A stretch of DNA of 64,000 nt from Caulobacterales bacterium (GTDB lineage Bacteria; Pseudomonadota; Alphaproteobacteria; Caulobacterales; Aquidulcibacteraceae). Shown here piece by piece: positions 34,320 through 43,249 of this stretch. The position numbers and the translations under genes are program-made. How positions within the stretch are numbered: position 1 is the first letter of the stretch; each line of letters opens with the position of its first letter. The notes under the pieces are model-generated. The model was not told where the DNA came from, searched no databases, and was given only the letters and a program-made list of their open reading frames with translations. The DNA is taken from positions 1 to 64,000 of the forward strand of contig JAFLCU010000001.1 of the NCBI GenBank assembly GCA_017303355.1, written 5' to 3'.

Positions 34320-35012
34320 TCAGCTTGTGTCGGGGAGAGTCGCCACGGGATGCAGCAGGTTGCGCGCGGCGTTGTAGGAACCGTGCGCGGCTTTGGCGCA
34401 GAGTTCGGGCGGGACGTGCGGCGAATCCCAGGGGCGGCCGAGCGCGAGCTTCACGGCGAGACGCGGGAAGCGCTTGAGTTTGCGCGCCAGGCGCAGGATG
34501 GCGCGGCGCGGCCGTTTCAACAGATGCTGCAGCGCCAAGATACGGCGCGCATAGCGTTTGTGCGGCGGCGTCGGTTCGCGCCGGCTTTTCAGGCGCGCGA
34601 TCAGTGAGGAGCGGTAGTGCGCGCGGCGGATTTCGGCGACGCTGGTGGGCGCGCCGAGCAAAGTGATGCGGGCGGGATGCTGCTTGGGTTTGGGCCAGAG
34701 CTTGAAGGGATAGGTGCGCTTGCGCTCTCTGGGCTCGGCTGGCGCCGGCGGCTCCTTCTTCTTCGCGAACGGATCGCGCTTCTTCGGCGGCATCAGCGTC
34801 AGGCGATCGACCTCCATCACCAGCACCTTGCGCACGAAGCTTTCGAGCGCCGCGATCCAATGTTGCAAGCGCGGAATCTGGCTCTTGCACAAGCCGAGCG
34901 CGGCGATGTCGGCGGCCGTGCCCATGACGAAGCACATGCGCACGAACATGGCGCGCGCGGCGCGCCAAAGTTCGGCGGTGGGGTCGGTGCAGGCGGCGGG
35001 GGTTACAATCAT
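34320..35012 (-). CDS. Hypothetical protein, basic
   Basis: A 230-residue protein not assigned to a family. The N-terminal third is helical (AELWRAARAMFVRMCFVMGT, ALESFVRKVLVMEVDRLTL). The middle is very basic and Pro-rich (PPKKRDPFAKKKEPPAPAEP, KLWPKPKQHPARITLL). The C-terminal part has YARRILALQHLLKRPRRAIL. The charge suggests nucleic acid or membrane-surface binding, which is inference. It begins opposite a 389-base non-coding, repeat-containing stretch. Confidence 0.6.
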   Translation of the reverse strand: MIVTPAACTDPTAELWRAARAMFVRMCFVMGTAADIAALGLCKSQIPRLQHWIAALESFVRKVLVMEVDRLTLMPPKKRDPFAKKKEPPAPAEPRERKRTYPFKLWPKPKQHPARITLLGAPTSVAEIRRAHYRSSLIARLKSRREPTPPHKRYARRILALQHLLKRPRRAILRLARKLKRFPRLAVKLALGRPWDSPHVPPELCAKAAHGSYNAARNLLHPVATLPDTS

Positions 35013-35174
35013 CCGCGCATTCTACGCGCGTTTTGGCGGGGGCGGATAAGATTGGTTCTATCCATGCGGACGCGGCGCGATTTGCGTTGATGCGCTTGGG
35101 AGTCTTACGCGCGAGCGCGCGCGCTATCCCTGGATACACGGTCCCTCGGCGGCGCTGGCGCTCATGTCAAAAAG

Positions 35175-35307
35175 CAGGAGCGCGGCGCTCCGCGCCGCAT
35201 GCGCCGCGGGAGCGGCGCGCTCCAACCTGCAAACAGGACTGCGCAGCCGGGGCGCGTCGCTCCGCGACGCATGCGCGGCGGAGCCGCGCGCTCCAACCTG
35301 CAAACAG
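35175..35307. repeat. Two tandem copies of a 71-base palindrome-rich repeat
   Basis: GCGCTCCAACCTGCAAACAG ends both units (at 35236 and 35307) with a 71-base period. Each unit also contains an internal palindrome around GCATGCG. The same end occurs at 7341-7375 and, with ACCATCGAAC, at 43334. The surrounding 389-base gap (35013-35401) otherwise shows only a C-rich palindrome at about 35340-35380 (CCCCCTCCCCGCAAGGGAG) and no gene. Confidence 0.7.
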
Positions 35308-35401
35308 CGCTGCGTGTTATAGCGCGCGAGCGGGACGCCCCTCACCCCCTCACCCCCTCCCCGCAAGGGAGAGGGGGACCACGCTTGCTGTGTTGAATGC
35401 G

Positions 35402-35884
35402 TTACGGCGCGGGGGTTGGGGTTGGAACGGTGATGGGCACGGTGTGAGGGCAGAGATCGATGCCTTGCGCGTCGGCGCAATTCACCACCGCCGGCTCCAT
35501 CGCGCCGGGCGCGAACACGACGAGCCAATGCTCGCGCGGGTCGAAGCGCGTGCCGCTGCGCAGCTCGCCACATTGCACAGAGAAGACGAGCGAACCGGCG
35601 TGCGCGGCGTAGATGCTGTCGGCGCTCACGGTGGCCGGGATGATTCCGCGTGATTCCGTGGCGCGCGGGGCGGTGCAGGGCGGCGTCATTTCCGGATGCG
35701 CTTGCTGATAGGCGACGAGCTGCTGATAGGCGAACACCGGCTGCATTTCCGGCGCCTGCGCTTGCGCCTGGTCCATCAGCGATTGCGGCGCCGCGGGCGC
35801 TTCGGCCTCCGCCGGGGCTTCAGCGGACTGGCCGCAGGCGGCGAGCGCGATGGCGGCGCAAAGCGCGATGTAGGTCTTTCTCAT
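35402..35884 (-). CDS. Hypothetical lipoprotein
   Basis: A 160-residue protein with lipoprotein signal ALAACGQSAEAP (Cys near residue 17), an Ala/Glu/Pro linker, then a region with MQPVFAYQQLVAYQQAHPEM and Cys residues in TPPCTAP, VQCGEL, VNCAD and LCPH. The end is Pro/Thr-rich. Not assigned to a known family. The four Cys could make two disulfides. It precedes the pirin gene divergently (138 bases apart). Confidence 0.65.
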   Translation of the reverse strand: MRKTYIALCAAIALAACGQSAEAPAEAEAPAAPQSLMDQAQAQAPEMQPVFAYQQLVAYQQAHPEMTPPCTAPRATESRGIIPATVSADSIYAAHAGSLVFSVQCGELRSGTRFDPREHWLVVFAPGAMEPAVVNCADAQGIDLCPHTVPITVPTPTPAP

Positions 35885-36022
35885 TGGGGTTCCCTCCCTT
35901 TGTGCGGGCGCAGTTCACGCCTTCGGCGCGCGCCGTCAAGCGGGTGGCGACGGGCTGGTGTCAAAGCTGTGCCTTGAGAGAGCGCGGAAAGGCGCCAACA
36001 TGGGCGCTGGCGAGGTGATCCC

Positions 36023-36727
36023 ATGATCGAAAAACGCAGCTTTGACAGCCTGGGCAAGTTCGACGCGGACTGGCTCAAGGCCCGCTACCATTTCTCCTTC
36101 TCCGGTTATCACAATCCCGAACGCGTCCATTGGGGCGCGCTTAGAGTTTGGAATGACGACACGATCGAGCCGAAGACCGGCTTTCCGCCCCACCCGCACT
36201 CCGACATGGAGATCATCACCTATGTTCGCACCGGCGCGATCACGCACCAGGACTCGATGGGCAATCGCGGCCGCACCGAAGCGGGCGACGTGCAAGTGAT
36301 GAGCGCGGGCGCGGGCGTCACGCACGCGGAATACAATCTTGAGGACGAGAAGACGACGATCTACCAAATCTGGATCGTGCCGAAGGCGCGCGGCGGCAAA
36401 CCGTATTGGGGCTCAGCGCGGTTTCCGAAAGGCGAACGCAGCGGCGCGCTGGTGACGCTGGCTTCGGGCTTTGAAGACGATCAGAGCGCGGGGGCGCTGC
36501 CGATCCGTCAGGACGCGCGCGTGCTGGCGGCGACATTGGAGAAAGGCCAGAGCGTCTCGTACGATCTGGGCGCTGAACGGCATGCTTATTTGGCTTTGGC
36601 GAAGGGCAAGGCTTCGGTGAACGGGATCGAGCTTGGCCCCCGCGACGGCGCGGCGATCAAGGCCGAGCCGACACTGCGGATCGAGGCCAGCGACGATTCC
36701 GAGATCGTGCTGGTCGATGCGCCCTGA
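36023..36727 (+). CDS. Pirin family protein
   Basis: A 234-residue bicupin of the YhhW/pirin type. The N-terminal cupin has GFPPHPHSDMEIITYVRTGA (metal-binding His, His, Glu) followed by MGNRGRTEAGDVQVMSAGAG and THAEYNLEDE. The C-terminal cupin is degenerate. Some homologues oxidise quercetin; others are regulators, so the role is open. The ATG is followed directly by IEKRSFDSLGKFDADWLKAR, the usual pirin start. Confidence 0.92.
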   Translation: MIEKRSFDSLGKFDADWLKARYHFSFSGYHNPERVHWGALRVWNDDTIEPKTGFPPHPHSDMEIITYVRTGAITHQDSMGNRGRTEAGDVQVMSAGAGVTHAEYNLEDEKTTIYQIWIVPKARGGKPYWGSARFPKGERSGALVTLASGFEDDQSAGALPIRQDARVLAATLEKGQSVSYDLGAERHAYLALAKGKASVNGIELGPRDGAAIKAEPTLRIEASDDSEIVLVDAP

Positions 36728-36889
36728 AAACTGAATTTGGCGTCACCTTTGGCGGCGGCGACGACCGGGCTCAAATCGCGCGGCAACAGCTCGATTTGGG
36801 TCGGAAATCGTGCCGGGGGCGGGCAAAATTTACCGGGCGTTTGCCGTTCCGGCGTTCTTTCAGGGCTTCAGAATGGGGCTTGAGTGAGA

Positions 36890-37432
36890 ATGGTTAGCGT
36901 CGGCGACATGCATGTGCTGATCGTGGACGACAACCGCCAAATGCGGTTTCTGCTGCGCTGCCTGCTGCGCGCTAGCGGCATCTATCACGTCACCGAAGCC
37001 GAAACGGCCGCGGAAGCGCTGCAAGCGATGACGGCCTCCACCGTCGATCTGATTTTGCTCGATTGGAAGATGGAGCCGATCGACGGACTGGCGTTCGCGC
37101 GCCACATCCGCTGTTCGATGGAAAGCCCCAATCCGTACGTGCCGATCCTGATGCTGACGGCGCACACCGAAATCTCGCGCGTGGCCGCGGCGCGCGACGC
37201 GGGCGTGACGGGGTTTGTGAAGAAGCCGGTGAATGCGCGGCTCTTGTTCGAGCGCGTGTCGTTCGCGCTGACGGACGCGCGCCTGTTTGTGCGCAGCAAC
37301 GGCTTTTGCGGGCCCGATCGCCGCAAGGGCGCGGCGCGCGCTTATGCGGGCCCCTTCCGTCGCCATGATGACGGGGTCGCTGTTGATGACACGTTCGACA
37401 TCGACGATGACGCGGTGCGCTGGCGCGCCTGA
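36890..37432 (+). CDS. Response regulator, stand-alone receiver with a short tail
   Basis: A 180-residue protein with a receiver domain at about 7-130: VLIVDDNRQM (acidic pair), LILLDWKMEPIDGL (phospho-acceptor Asp), LMLTAHTE and the Lys in GFVKKPVNARLL. The tail of about 50 residues (FCGPDRRKGAARAY to DDTFDIDDDAVRW) is acidic at the end and has no DNA-binding domain, so it is probably a CheY/DivK-like signal relay. No kinase is adjacent. The start could be GTG 36884, ATG 36890 or ATG 36908. Confidence 0.87.
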   Translation: MVSVGDMHVLIVDDNRQMRFLLRCLLRASGIYHVTEAETAAEALQAMTASTVDLILLDWKMEPIDGLAFARHIRCSMESPNPYVPILMLTAHTEISRVAAARDAGVTGFVKKPVNARLLFERVSFALTDARLFVRSNGFCGPDRRKGAARAYAGPFRRHDDGVAVDDTFDIDDDAVRWRA

Positions 37433-37499
37433 TCTGCGGTCGGCGCTTGCGTGAAAGGCGGCGCGGGCGCAGCGTCGCGGCCATTCGCGGGGAAATCTC

Positions 37500-37697
37500 A
37501 TGCTGAAGCCTTTGATCGTGGCGCTGATGCTCATGTCGCTGAGCGGCTGCCTGGCCGGCGCCGTCGTCGGCGCGGCGGTGGGCGTGACCGGGGCTGTCGT
37601 TGGTACGACGGTGAAAACCACGGGCGCGGTGATCGATGCGGCGATCCCGGACGGCGATGACGACGAGGATGAAGACGAGGATGAAGACGACGATTGA
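37500..37697 (+). CDS. Small lipoprotein with acidic tail
   Basis: A 65-residue protein. The signal LMLMSLSGCLAG has a lipobox Cys near residue 17. A Gly/Val/Ala glycine-zipper-like stretch follows (GAVVGAAVGVTGAVVG), then TVKTTGAVIDAAI and an almost purely Asp/Glu tail. Such tails may bind metal or act as spacers. Its stop overlaps the frame of the next gene by four bases, suggesting a shared transcript. Function unknown. Confidence 0.6.
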   Translation: MLKPLIVALMLMSLSGCLAGAVVGAAVGVTGAVVGTTVKTTGAVIDAAIPDGDDDEDEDEDEDDD

Positions 37698-37777
37698 ACG
37701 CCGCACGCGAACGTGAATGGCGCGATCGTTTGAACGGTTGCATATTTCCTTCGGCCTATCGCTGGAGGAATCGCTTC

Positions 37778-38293
37778 ATGCGCGTTGTATCTTTGCTGGC
37801 GGGCGCGGCGCTGTTTGTGTTCGCCACCGCTGCGTCCGCCGACCCGGTCTCGGTTGCGCCCATCTCCTACTCGCCGGAATTCCAGGAACAGCTGGATGAC
37901 GAATTGGGCGCGCGCGAAGGCATTTATCTGAGCGAACAAGTGACGCGCACGGTGGCGCGTGAACTGGCCGATCGCGGCGCGACCATGAGCGAGACGGCGC
38001 CGATCACGATTGAAATCTCAATCGTCGACGCCGATCCGAACCGGCCGACGTTCGAGCAATTGTCCAACCAGCCAAGCTTGGATGGGTTTCGCTCGATCTC
38101 GATCGGCGGGGCGGAATTGCGCGCGGTGCTGCGCGGCGCGGATGGGTCTGTGGTGAGCGAAGTCACGCACCGGCGCTACAATCATTCGCTGGCGGATTTG
38201 CATGGCGCGACGACGACGTGGTCGGAGGCGCGCGTGGCTATTCGCCAATTCGCCGACAAGGTCGCGGACGCGTACGTCGCCGCCGGGCGATAA
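37778..38293 (+). CDS. Hypothetical periplasmic protein
   Basis: A 171-residue protein with signal peptide (LLAGAALFVFATAASADP) and a mature part containing YLSEQVTRTVARELADRGAT, ITIEISIVDADPNRPTFEQL, RSISIGGAELRAVLRGADG and EARVAIRQFADKVADAYVAA. The alternation of a helix and paired strands resembles DUF3313- or LptE-like envelope proteins, but I cannot assign a family. GGAGGA precedes ATG 37778. It follows the small lipoprotein closely. Confidence 0.72.
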   Translation: MRVVSLLAGAALFVFATAASADPVSVAPISYSPEFQEQLDDELGAREGIYLSEQVTRTVARELADRGATMSETAPITIEISIVDADPNRPTFEQLSNQPSLDGFRSISIGGAELRAVLRGADGSVVSEVTHRRYNHSLADLHGATTTWSEARVAIRQFADKVADAYVAAGR

Positions 38294-38347
38294 AAGCAAG
38301 CTCAGTTCAACCACCTTCGCGCTCCTCGCGGCGCGGAGCTGGGAGGG

Positions 38348-38383
38348 TGTAGGCGCGTGCGTCCCCAGGCGCTCGCGCCTACA
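38348..38383. repeat. Palindrome TGTAGGCGCG/CGCGCCTACA
   Basis: A 10-bp inverted repeat with a 16-base centre lies between the hypothetical periplasmic protein and the convergent queE stop (38389). It may terminate queE transcription or belong to the dispersed palindromes of this genome. Confidence 0.5.
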
Positions 38384-38388
38384 TTCGT

Positions 38389-39018
38389 TTAGCGGATGCC
38401 GAGATCCTTGTGCGTCTGCACGCTGAGCCGCCAGCGCGGATGCGCCATGCAATAGGCGATCGCGGCGCGTGTGTTCTCGGCGCGCGCGGGGCTATCCATC
38501 GGCTGCAGGAAGAAATGCTCGAACGCGAGCGCTTCGTAGTGCGCGGGGTCGCCGCCCGCTTGCGGATAGACGAGCTTGAGTTCGTGGCCGGCGCGCTGCA
38601 CGAATTCGGCGTCGGCTTTGGGGCTGACACAAATCCAATCGATGCCGGAGGGTGCTGCGATCGTGCCATTGGTCTCGATCGCGATCTCGAAGCCTTGCAT
38701 GTGCAATGCATCGATGAGCGGCGCGTCGAGCTGCAGCAGCGGCTCGCCGCCAGTGCAGACCACATAGGGCTTGCCGCCGCCTGGCCAGAATTTCGCGGCG
38801 GCGCTTGCAAGCGCTTCGGCGCTTTCAAACTTGCCGCCGCCATCGCCATCGACGCCGACGAATTGCGTGTCGCAGAATTTGCATGTGGCGCTGGCGCGAT
38901 CTTGCTCGCGGCCTGTCCATAAATTGCAGCCGGCGAAGCGCATGAACACCGACGCCCGCCCCGCGCGCGCGCCCTCGCCCTGCAGCGTGTAGAACATTTC
39001 CTTGACGCTGTAGGTCAT
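38389..39018 (-). CDS. queE: 7-carboxy-7-deazaguanine synthase QueE
   Basis: A radical SAM enzyme that converts 6-carboxy-tetrahydropterin to 7-carboxy-7-deazaguanine in queuosine synthesis. The 209-residue protein starts [20 protein letters not shown], then [12 protein letters not shown] and CKFCDTQF. The cluster cysteines follow the spaced Cx14Cx2C form of proteobacterial QueE rather than Cx3Cx2[13 protein letters not shown] and [13 protein letters not shown] follow. Its start overlaps the queC stop by four bases. The longer frame to 39072 lacks the family start. Confidence 0.94.
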   Translation of the reverse strand: MTYSVKEMFYTLQGEGARAGRASVFMRFAGCNLWTGREQDRASATCKFCDTQFVGVDGDGGGKFESAEALASAAAKFWPGGGKPYVVCTGGEPLLQLDAPLIDALHMQGFEIAIETNGTIAAPSGIDWICVSPKADAEFVQRAGHELKLVYPQAGGDPAHYEALAFEHFFLQPMDSPARAENTRAAIAYCMAHPRWRLSVQTHKDLGIR

Positions 39019-39710
39019 GGCGACGCGACCCACGCTTCCCAGCCCTTCGCGCGCAGATCGCAGGCGGGGCACGTTGCGCAGCCATAGCCCCAGACGTGGC
39101 GGTGCGTGCGATCGCCTTCGTAGCAGGTGTGCGAGTGTTCAACGATGAGATCGACAAGCGCATCGCCGCCGAGATCGTGCGCGAGGCCCCAGGTCGCGCC
39201 CTTGGTGAGGTGCATCAAAGGCGTTTCGACTTTGATCGGGCGCTCAAGACCAAGTGCGAGCGCGCGCTCCTGCGCGTCGATCGTGTCGCGCCGGCAATCG
39301 GGATAGCCGGAGAAATCCGTCTCGCACATGCCGGCGACGAGCGTGTCGACGCCGCGTCGATACCCCTGCGCGGCAGCGACGGTGAGAAACACAAGGTTGC
39401 GGCCGGGCACGAACGTCGTCGGCAAACCGCTCTCAGCCATCTCGATGGCGCGATCGGCGGTGAGCGCGCTTTCGGCCAGCGCGCCGTAGCCCGAAATGTC
39501 CACCAGGATGTCCTCGCCCAGGCGCGCCGCCCAGGCGGGCTTCAGCGCGGCCATGGCTTCGCGCACGATGGCCCGCTGCCCAAGCTCCACGGCGTGACGC
39601 TGCCCGTAAAAGAAGCCGATCGTCTCGACCCGATCATAGCGGTCTAGCGCCCAGGCCAGGCAGGTCGCGGAATCCTGTCCGGCGGAGAAGAGCACGAGAG
39701 CGGCGGTCAT
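39015..39710 (-). CDS. queC: 7-cyano-7-deazaguanine synthase QueC
   Basis: ATP-dependent amidation and dehydration of 7-carboxy-7-deazaguanine to preQ0. The 231-residue protein opens with the PP-loop [12 protein letters not shown] (SAG instead of the common SGG). [15 protein letters not shown] is typical of the family. The zinc site is [15 protein letters not shown] near the C-terminus (Cys in [14 protein letters not shown]). It is the first gene of the queC-queE pair; queD and folE are not nearby. Confidence 0.94.
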   Translation of the reverse strand: MTAALVLFSAGQDSATCLAWALDRYDRVETIGFFYGQRHAVELGQRAIVREAMAALKPAWAARLGEDILVDISGYGALAESALTADRAIEMAESGLPTTFVPGRNLVFLTVAAAQGYRRGVDTLVAGMCETDFSGYPDCRRDTIDAQERALALGLERPIKVETPLMHLTKGATWGLAHDLGGDALVDLIVEHSHTCYEGDRTHRHVWGYGCATCPACDLRAKGWEAWVASP

Positions 39711-40061
39711 CGGCGGCTATATAGCGCCCAGCACGCGACCGCGCACGAATCAGGCGCCGCAGCACGCGGCTATCAACCTGACACAGCGTCATAAATCCTA
39801 CCCGGCGCCTCATTCCTGGGCGCCTTGCACCCTGTGCCCTCGGGATAAGTGTTGCCGGCGCGACGCAGGGCGATAGCGGCATGACGGAGGCGTCAAGTTA
39901 TGCGGTGGTGAGCGGTTGACACGCGCCTGTTGCCTGAGCGCTATAGCATCCGGACAGGTAGGGTATGGGGAGAACTCTGCGTCTCACATATCCCTAATTT
40001 GCCGAAGGTTCGCCGCCGCGCTCAATTTGAGAAGGCGCAAGGCGGCTCTGGGAGGACGGCG
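39711..40061. other. 351-base non-coding leader region upstream of the TonB receptor
   Basis: No gene is supported here. It holds a candidate promoter at 39916-39945 and an imperfect dyad TAGGGTATG / CATATCCCTA about 40 bases downstream (39959-39998). That dyad could form a hairpin in the mRNA leader. No known riboswitch consensus was recognised. Confidence 0.4.
39916..39945 (+). promoter_or_regulatory. Candidate housekeeping-type promoter for the TonB receptor
   Basis: TTGACA (39916-39921) and GCTATA (39940-39945) are separated by 18 bases, close to the alphaproteobacterial vegetative consensus. The receptor start codon lies 117 bases further, leaving a long leader. Confidence 0.4.
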
Positions 40062-42689
40062 ATGAGCAAAAAGTTGAATTGGGGTCGAATTCTGCTGTCG
40101 AGCGCTTCGCTCGCGGCCATGGGCGCGATGACGCCCGCGTTCGCGCAGGACGAAGACGTCTCGGAAGAAATCGTCGTCACGGCCACGGGCCGCGCCGCCG
40201 CGATCCAGGACGTCCCGCTGGCGGTGACCGCCGTGACGGGTGAAACCCTTGAAAATTCTGGCGTGCAGGATCTGCGCGACGTAGCGCAAGTGGCGCCCTC
40301 GCTCGTGATCGGCACCGGCCAATCGAATTCCTCCGGCACGATCGCCTCGATCCGCGGCATCGGCACCGGTTCGGATAACCCGGGCTTCGAAGGCGCCGTC
40401 GGCATCTTCATCGACGGCGTGTATCGCGCCCGCGCAGGCGCCGCGCTCGCCGACCTCCCCGAGCTTGAGCGCGTGGAAATCCTGCGCGGCCCGCAAGGCA
40501 CGCTGTTCGGCCGCAACACCTCGGCCGGCGCCATCAGCGTCGTCTCGGCCGGCCCCGATTTCGATCCGGGAATGTATATCGAAGCGCTGTATGGCGTTGA
40601 CGACGTTGAAGAAGCCGGCCTGCGCGCCGGCATCAACGCGCCGATCACCGACACGCTCGCGGTTCGCCTCGACGGCTCGGTCCGTCAGCGCGACGGCTAC
40701 ATCACCGATTTCACCTCGGGCGATGATCTCAACACCACGGATCGTTGGTCGGCGCGCGGCCAGGCGATCTGGGATATCTCCAACGACGCCTCGCTGCGCG
40801 TGATCGTCGACGCGGCCGAGAGCGATGAAGTCTGCTGCGGCGTCACGGCGCTGCAATATGGCTCGACGCAGGACGTGGTCCAGCTGCTCACGGGCGGCTT
40901 CGGCACGGTTCCGGGCGCGACGGGCGGCAGCTTGCCGGCGAGCCTCGCGGGCTCGTTCAATTCGGCCATCGAAGACCGCCAAATGACGGTGACGCCAGGC
41001 CGCTCGTACGCTGAAACGACCGAGGATTTCGGTGTTTCGGGCGAATTGAACTGGGACATCGGCGACCTGCACCTGACCTCGATCACCGCGTTCCGCGATT
41101 GGAGCGCCGAGCGTGATCAGGACGTCGACTTCACGTCGGCGGACATCGCCTATCGCGACGGCCTGGAAATCGGCATTGAGACGATGACCCAGGAATTCCG
41201 CCTGCAAGGCGAAGCCGGCCCGGTGAACTGGCTCGCTGGCGTGTTCTACGGCAACGAAGAGATCGACACGACCGACCGCATCCGCATCGGCACGCAAGCG
41301 CACCTCTTCAGCAACATCGCCTCGATCGGCAACACTGCGGGCACCTTCGGTCCTCCAGGCTGCGAGCTGATCAACTCGAGCGGCGCCGTGCCGTCGCTGT
41401 TCACCTGCTTCAACCAAGCGTTCATCCCGAACGCGTTGCCGGGCGGACAACCGCGCGCGGCGATGCAAGCGGCGATCAACGCCACCAACGGCGGCCACCT
41501 GCTGCCGACGAGCGGCGGCCAAGGCCAGCAAGCGGACAATTGGAACGTCGAAACCACCTCGATGTCTGTGTTCACGCACAATGAAATCGCACTGGCGCCG
41601 GCCTGGACGCTTACTGTCGGCGCGCGCTTCAACCGCGACGAAAAGGAAATGAACGCCGACCTGCTGTCCACCAGCGCCGAGTGCGACTCGCTGCGCCTGA
41701 TGGAAACCAACACCAGCGGCATCATCGGCGCGACGGGCATCGTCACGGCGATGCAGAACGCCAGCCCGGGCCTCGCCACGCTGCTGAACCTCGCGTGCAA
41801 CCCGGCGGTCAACCCGATCGCGAACGGCCTGTGGTCGGGCGACCGTGAGGAGGAGGAATTCTCCGGCACGGCTTCGCTGGCCTACAACCTCAACGACGAC
41901 ACGATGCTCTATGCCGGCTACTCGCGCGGCTATAAGGCGGGCGGCTTCAACCTCGACCGTTCGGGCTTCGCGATTTTGCCGAACCTGGTGTCGGCGGCGT
42001 CGCTGAACGTGGGCCAGCTCGAATTCGAGCCGGAATTCACCGATGCGTACGAACTCGGCGTGAAGTCGACGCTGTTCGGTGGGACGACGACCGCGAACCT
42101 CGCCATCTTCTACCAGCAGATCCACGACTATCAGCTGAACTCGTTCAACGGCTTCAACTTCATCACCCGGAACATCCCGGAAGTGATCAGCCAAGGCGCC
42201 GAGCTCGAAATCAACGCACGTCCGACCGACAACCTGACGATCAACGCCGGTGTTGTTTACACGGACGCGTATTATGACAGCACGGTCGTGTTCAACATCT
42301 ACGACCCGGTGCCGAACACGGTTTCGTCTGGTCAGCCTCTGGCTGGCGCGGGCGCCGCCGAATGGACGATCACGAGTGGTATCGCCTACGAAGTACCGGT
42401 TACGGCAGGCCTGAGCGCGCTCTTCTATCTCGACGGCCGCTGGAACAGCGGTTACCGCACGCAGACGCTGGCGCGTAACCCGAACAGCGACAACGATGCG
42501 TTCGCGATCTTCAACGGCCGCGTCTCGCTGCGTGGCGAGAACGAGCGTTGGTCGATCGATCTGTGGGGCCAAAACCTCACCGACGAGTTCTACTATGTCG
42601 GCGCCTTCCAGCCGCCGCTGCAGAACACGACCGTCGTCTATCCGAACGCGCCGCGCACCTGGGGCGTCACCGCGCGCCTCCAATACTAA
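40062..42689 (+). CDS. TonB-dependent outer-membrane receptor
   Basis: An 875-residue receptor. The signal peptide ends at PAFAQD (about residue 29). EEIVVTATGRAAAIQDVPLA is the TonB box and start of the plug, with SIRGIGTG, GVYRARAGAA and VEILRGPQGTLFGRNTSAGA as plug signatures. A 22-strand barrel follows, ending TWGVTARLQY with a terminal aromatic. The ligand is unknown; the FGRNTSAGAISV plug is common in the large Caulobacterales/Sphingomonadales receptor sets. ATG 40062 follows GGGAGGA. A strong terminator follows. No transporter partner is adjacent. Confidence 0.95.
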   Translation: MSKKLNWGRILLSSASLAAMGAMTPAFAQDEDVSEEIVVTATGRAAAIQDVPLAVTAVTGETLENSGVQDLRDVAQVAPSLVIGTGQSNSSGTIASIRGIGTGSDNPGFEGAVGIFIDGVYRARAGAALADLPELERVEILRGPQGTLFGRNTSAGAISVVSAGPDFDPGMYIEALYGVDDVEEAGLRAGINAPITDTLAVRLDGSVRQRDGYITDFTSGDDLNTTDRWSARGQAIWDISNDASLRVIVDAAESDEVCCGVTALQYGSTQDVVQLLTGGFGTVPGATGGSLPASLAGSFNSAIEDRQMTVTPGRSYAETTEDFGVSGELNWDIGDLHLTSITAFRDWSAERDQDVDFTSADIAYRDGLEIGIETMTQEFRLQGEAGPVNWLAGVFYGNEEIDTTDRIRIGTQAHLFSNIASIGNTAGTFGPPGCELINSSGAVPSLFTCFNQAFIPNALPGGQPRAAMQAAINATNGGHLLPTSGGQGQQADNWNVETTSMSVFTHNEIALAPAWTLTVGARFNRDEKEMNADLLSTSAECDSLRLMETNTSGIIGATGIVTAMQNASPGLATLLNLACNPAVNPIANGLWSGDREEEEFSGTASLAYNLNDDTMLYAGYSRGYKAGGFNLDRSGFAILPNLVSAASLNVGQLEFEPEFTDAYELGVKSTLFGGTTTANLAIFYQQIHDYQLNSFNGFNFITRNIPEVISQGAELEINARPTDNLTINAGVVYTDAYYDSTVVFNIYDPVPNTVSSGQPLAGAGAAEWTITSGIAYEVPVTAGLSALFYLDGRWNSGYRTQTLARNPNSDNDAFAIFNGRVSLRGENERWSIDLWGQNLTDEFYYVGAFQPPLQNTTVVYPNAPRTWGVTARLQY

Positions 42690-42716
42690 GCGCTCGCGAA
42701 ACGATTGCGTTGGCGA

Positions 42717-42750
42717 CGGCCGGAGCGAAAGCTCCGGCCGTTTGCTTTTG
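42717..42750 (+). terminator. Rho-independent terminator of the TonB receptor
   Basis: CGGCCGGAGC pairs with GCTCCGGCCG around GAAA, followed by TTTGCTTTTG. The perfect 10-bp stem, GNRA tetraloop and T-rich tail make this the clearest terminator in the window. Confidence 0.88.
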
Positions 42751-42787
42751 AGTTGGAGGCGCGCGCGACGCGGCGTAAGGCTGGCGC

Positions 42788-43165
42788 ATGGGCGGCGACC
42801 TCGACGTTCTGATTGTGGATGACCACGAAGCCATGCGCGTCATGCTGGCGCGCGTAATGGCGAGCGCCGGCGTCAAGCGCGTGCGCGAGGCGTCGCGCGG
42901 CGAACTGGGGTTAGCGATGCAAGCCGAGGCGCCGGCGCATCTGATCCTGGTCGATAGCGGCATGCCCGGGATGGACGGCGTGAGCTTCATCACCGCCGTG
43001 CGCGCCGACCAACGCTATGGCGCGCCCTGCATCGTGATGATTACGGGACATGATCACACGGATCTGCACGAAGCCGCGCAAGCGGCCGGCGCGAACGCGG
43101 TGCTGGTGAAGCCGGTGAGCCCACGCGTGCTGCTCGCGACGGTGCAAGATTTGTTGGAGCGCTGA
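42788..43165 (+). CDS. CheY-like single-domain response regulator
   Basis: A 125-residue receiver: VLIVDDHEAMRVML (acidic pair), HLILVDSGMPGMDGVSFI (phospho-acceptor Asp near residue 58), IVMITGHD and VLVKPVSPRVLL (Lys). It has no output domain, so it presumably relays phosphate or docks to a target, as CheY or DivK do. No kinase or chemotaxis gene is adjacent. It lies after the TonB receptor terminator and is followed by a repeat-rich 188-base gap. Confidence 0.9.
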   Translation: MGGDLDVLIVDDHEAMRVMLARVMASAGVKRVREASRGELGLAMQAEAPAHLILVDSGMPGMDGVSFITAVRADQRYGAPCIVMITGHDHTDLHEAAQAAGANAVLVKPVSPRVLLATVQDLLER

Positions 43166-43249
43166 TCTGAAGACCCGCGCTCCGTTAGGTGACGCGATTG
43201 TTCGCGGCGGCGCCAGGGCCAGCATTCGTCTCGCGCAAATACCTAAAGG

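Noticed and set aside
33862..35139. A 425-codon minus-strand frame spanning the MFS end and the repeat region
   Set aside because: It crosses palindromes and runs antisense to the MFS gene; only the separate frame 34320-35012 looks plausible.
35175..35307. Possible CRISPR-like repeats
   Set aside because: Only two imperfect units with a 71-base period, internal palindromes and no unique spacers; the same sequence occurs singly elsewhere.
36860..37939. A 359-codon minus-strand frame across the response regulator and small lipoprotein
   Set aside because: It contains a run of Ser codons that is simply the complement of the acidic tail codons; both plus-strand genes have clear signatures.
39711..40061. 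Possible riboswitch in the TonB receptor leader
   Set aside because: I looked for a cobalamin-type box and other conserved aptamer cores and saw none; only a short imperfect dyad is present.
39984..42683. An 899-codon open frame antisense to the TonB receptor
   Set aside because: It is a frame shadow of GC-rich coding DNA; its translation is Arg/Ala/Val-rich with no motif, whereas the plus strand has full receptor signatures.
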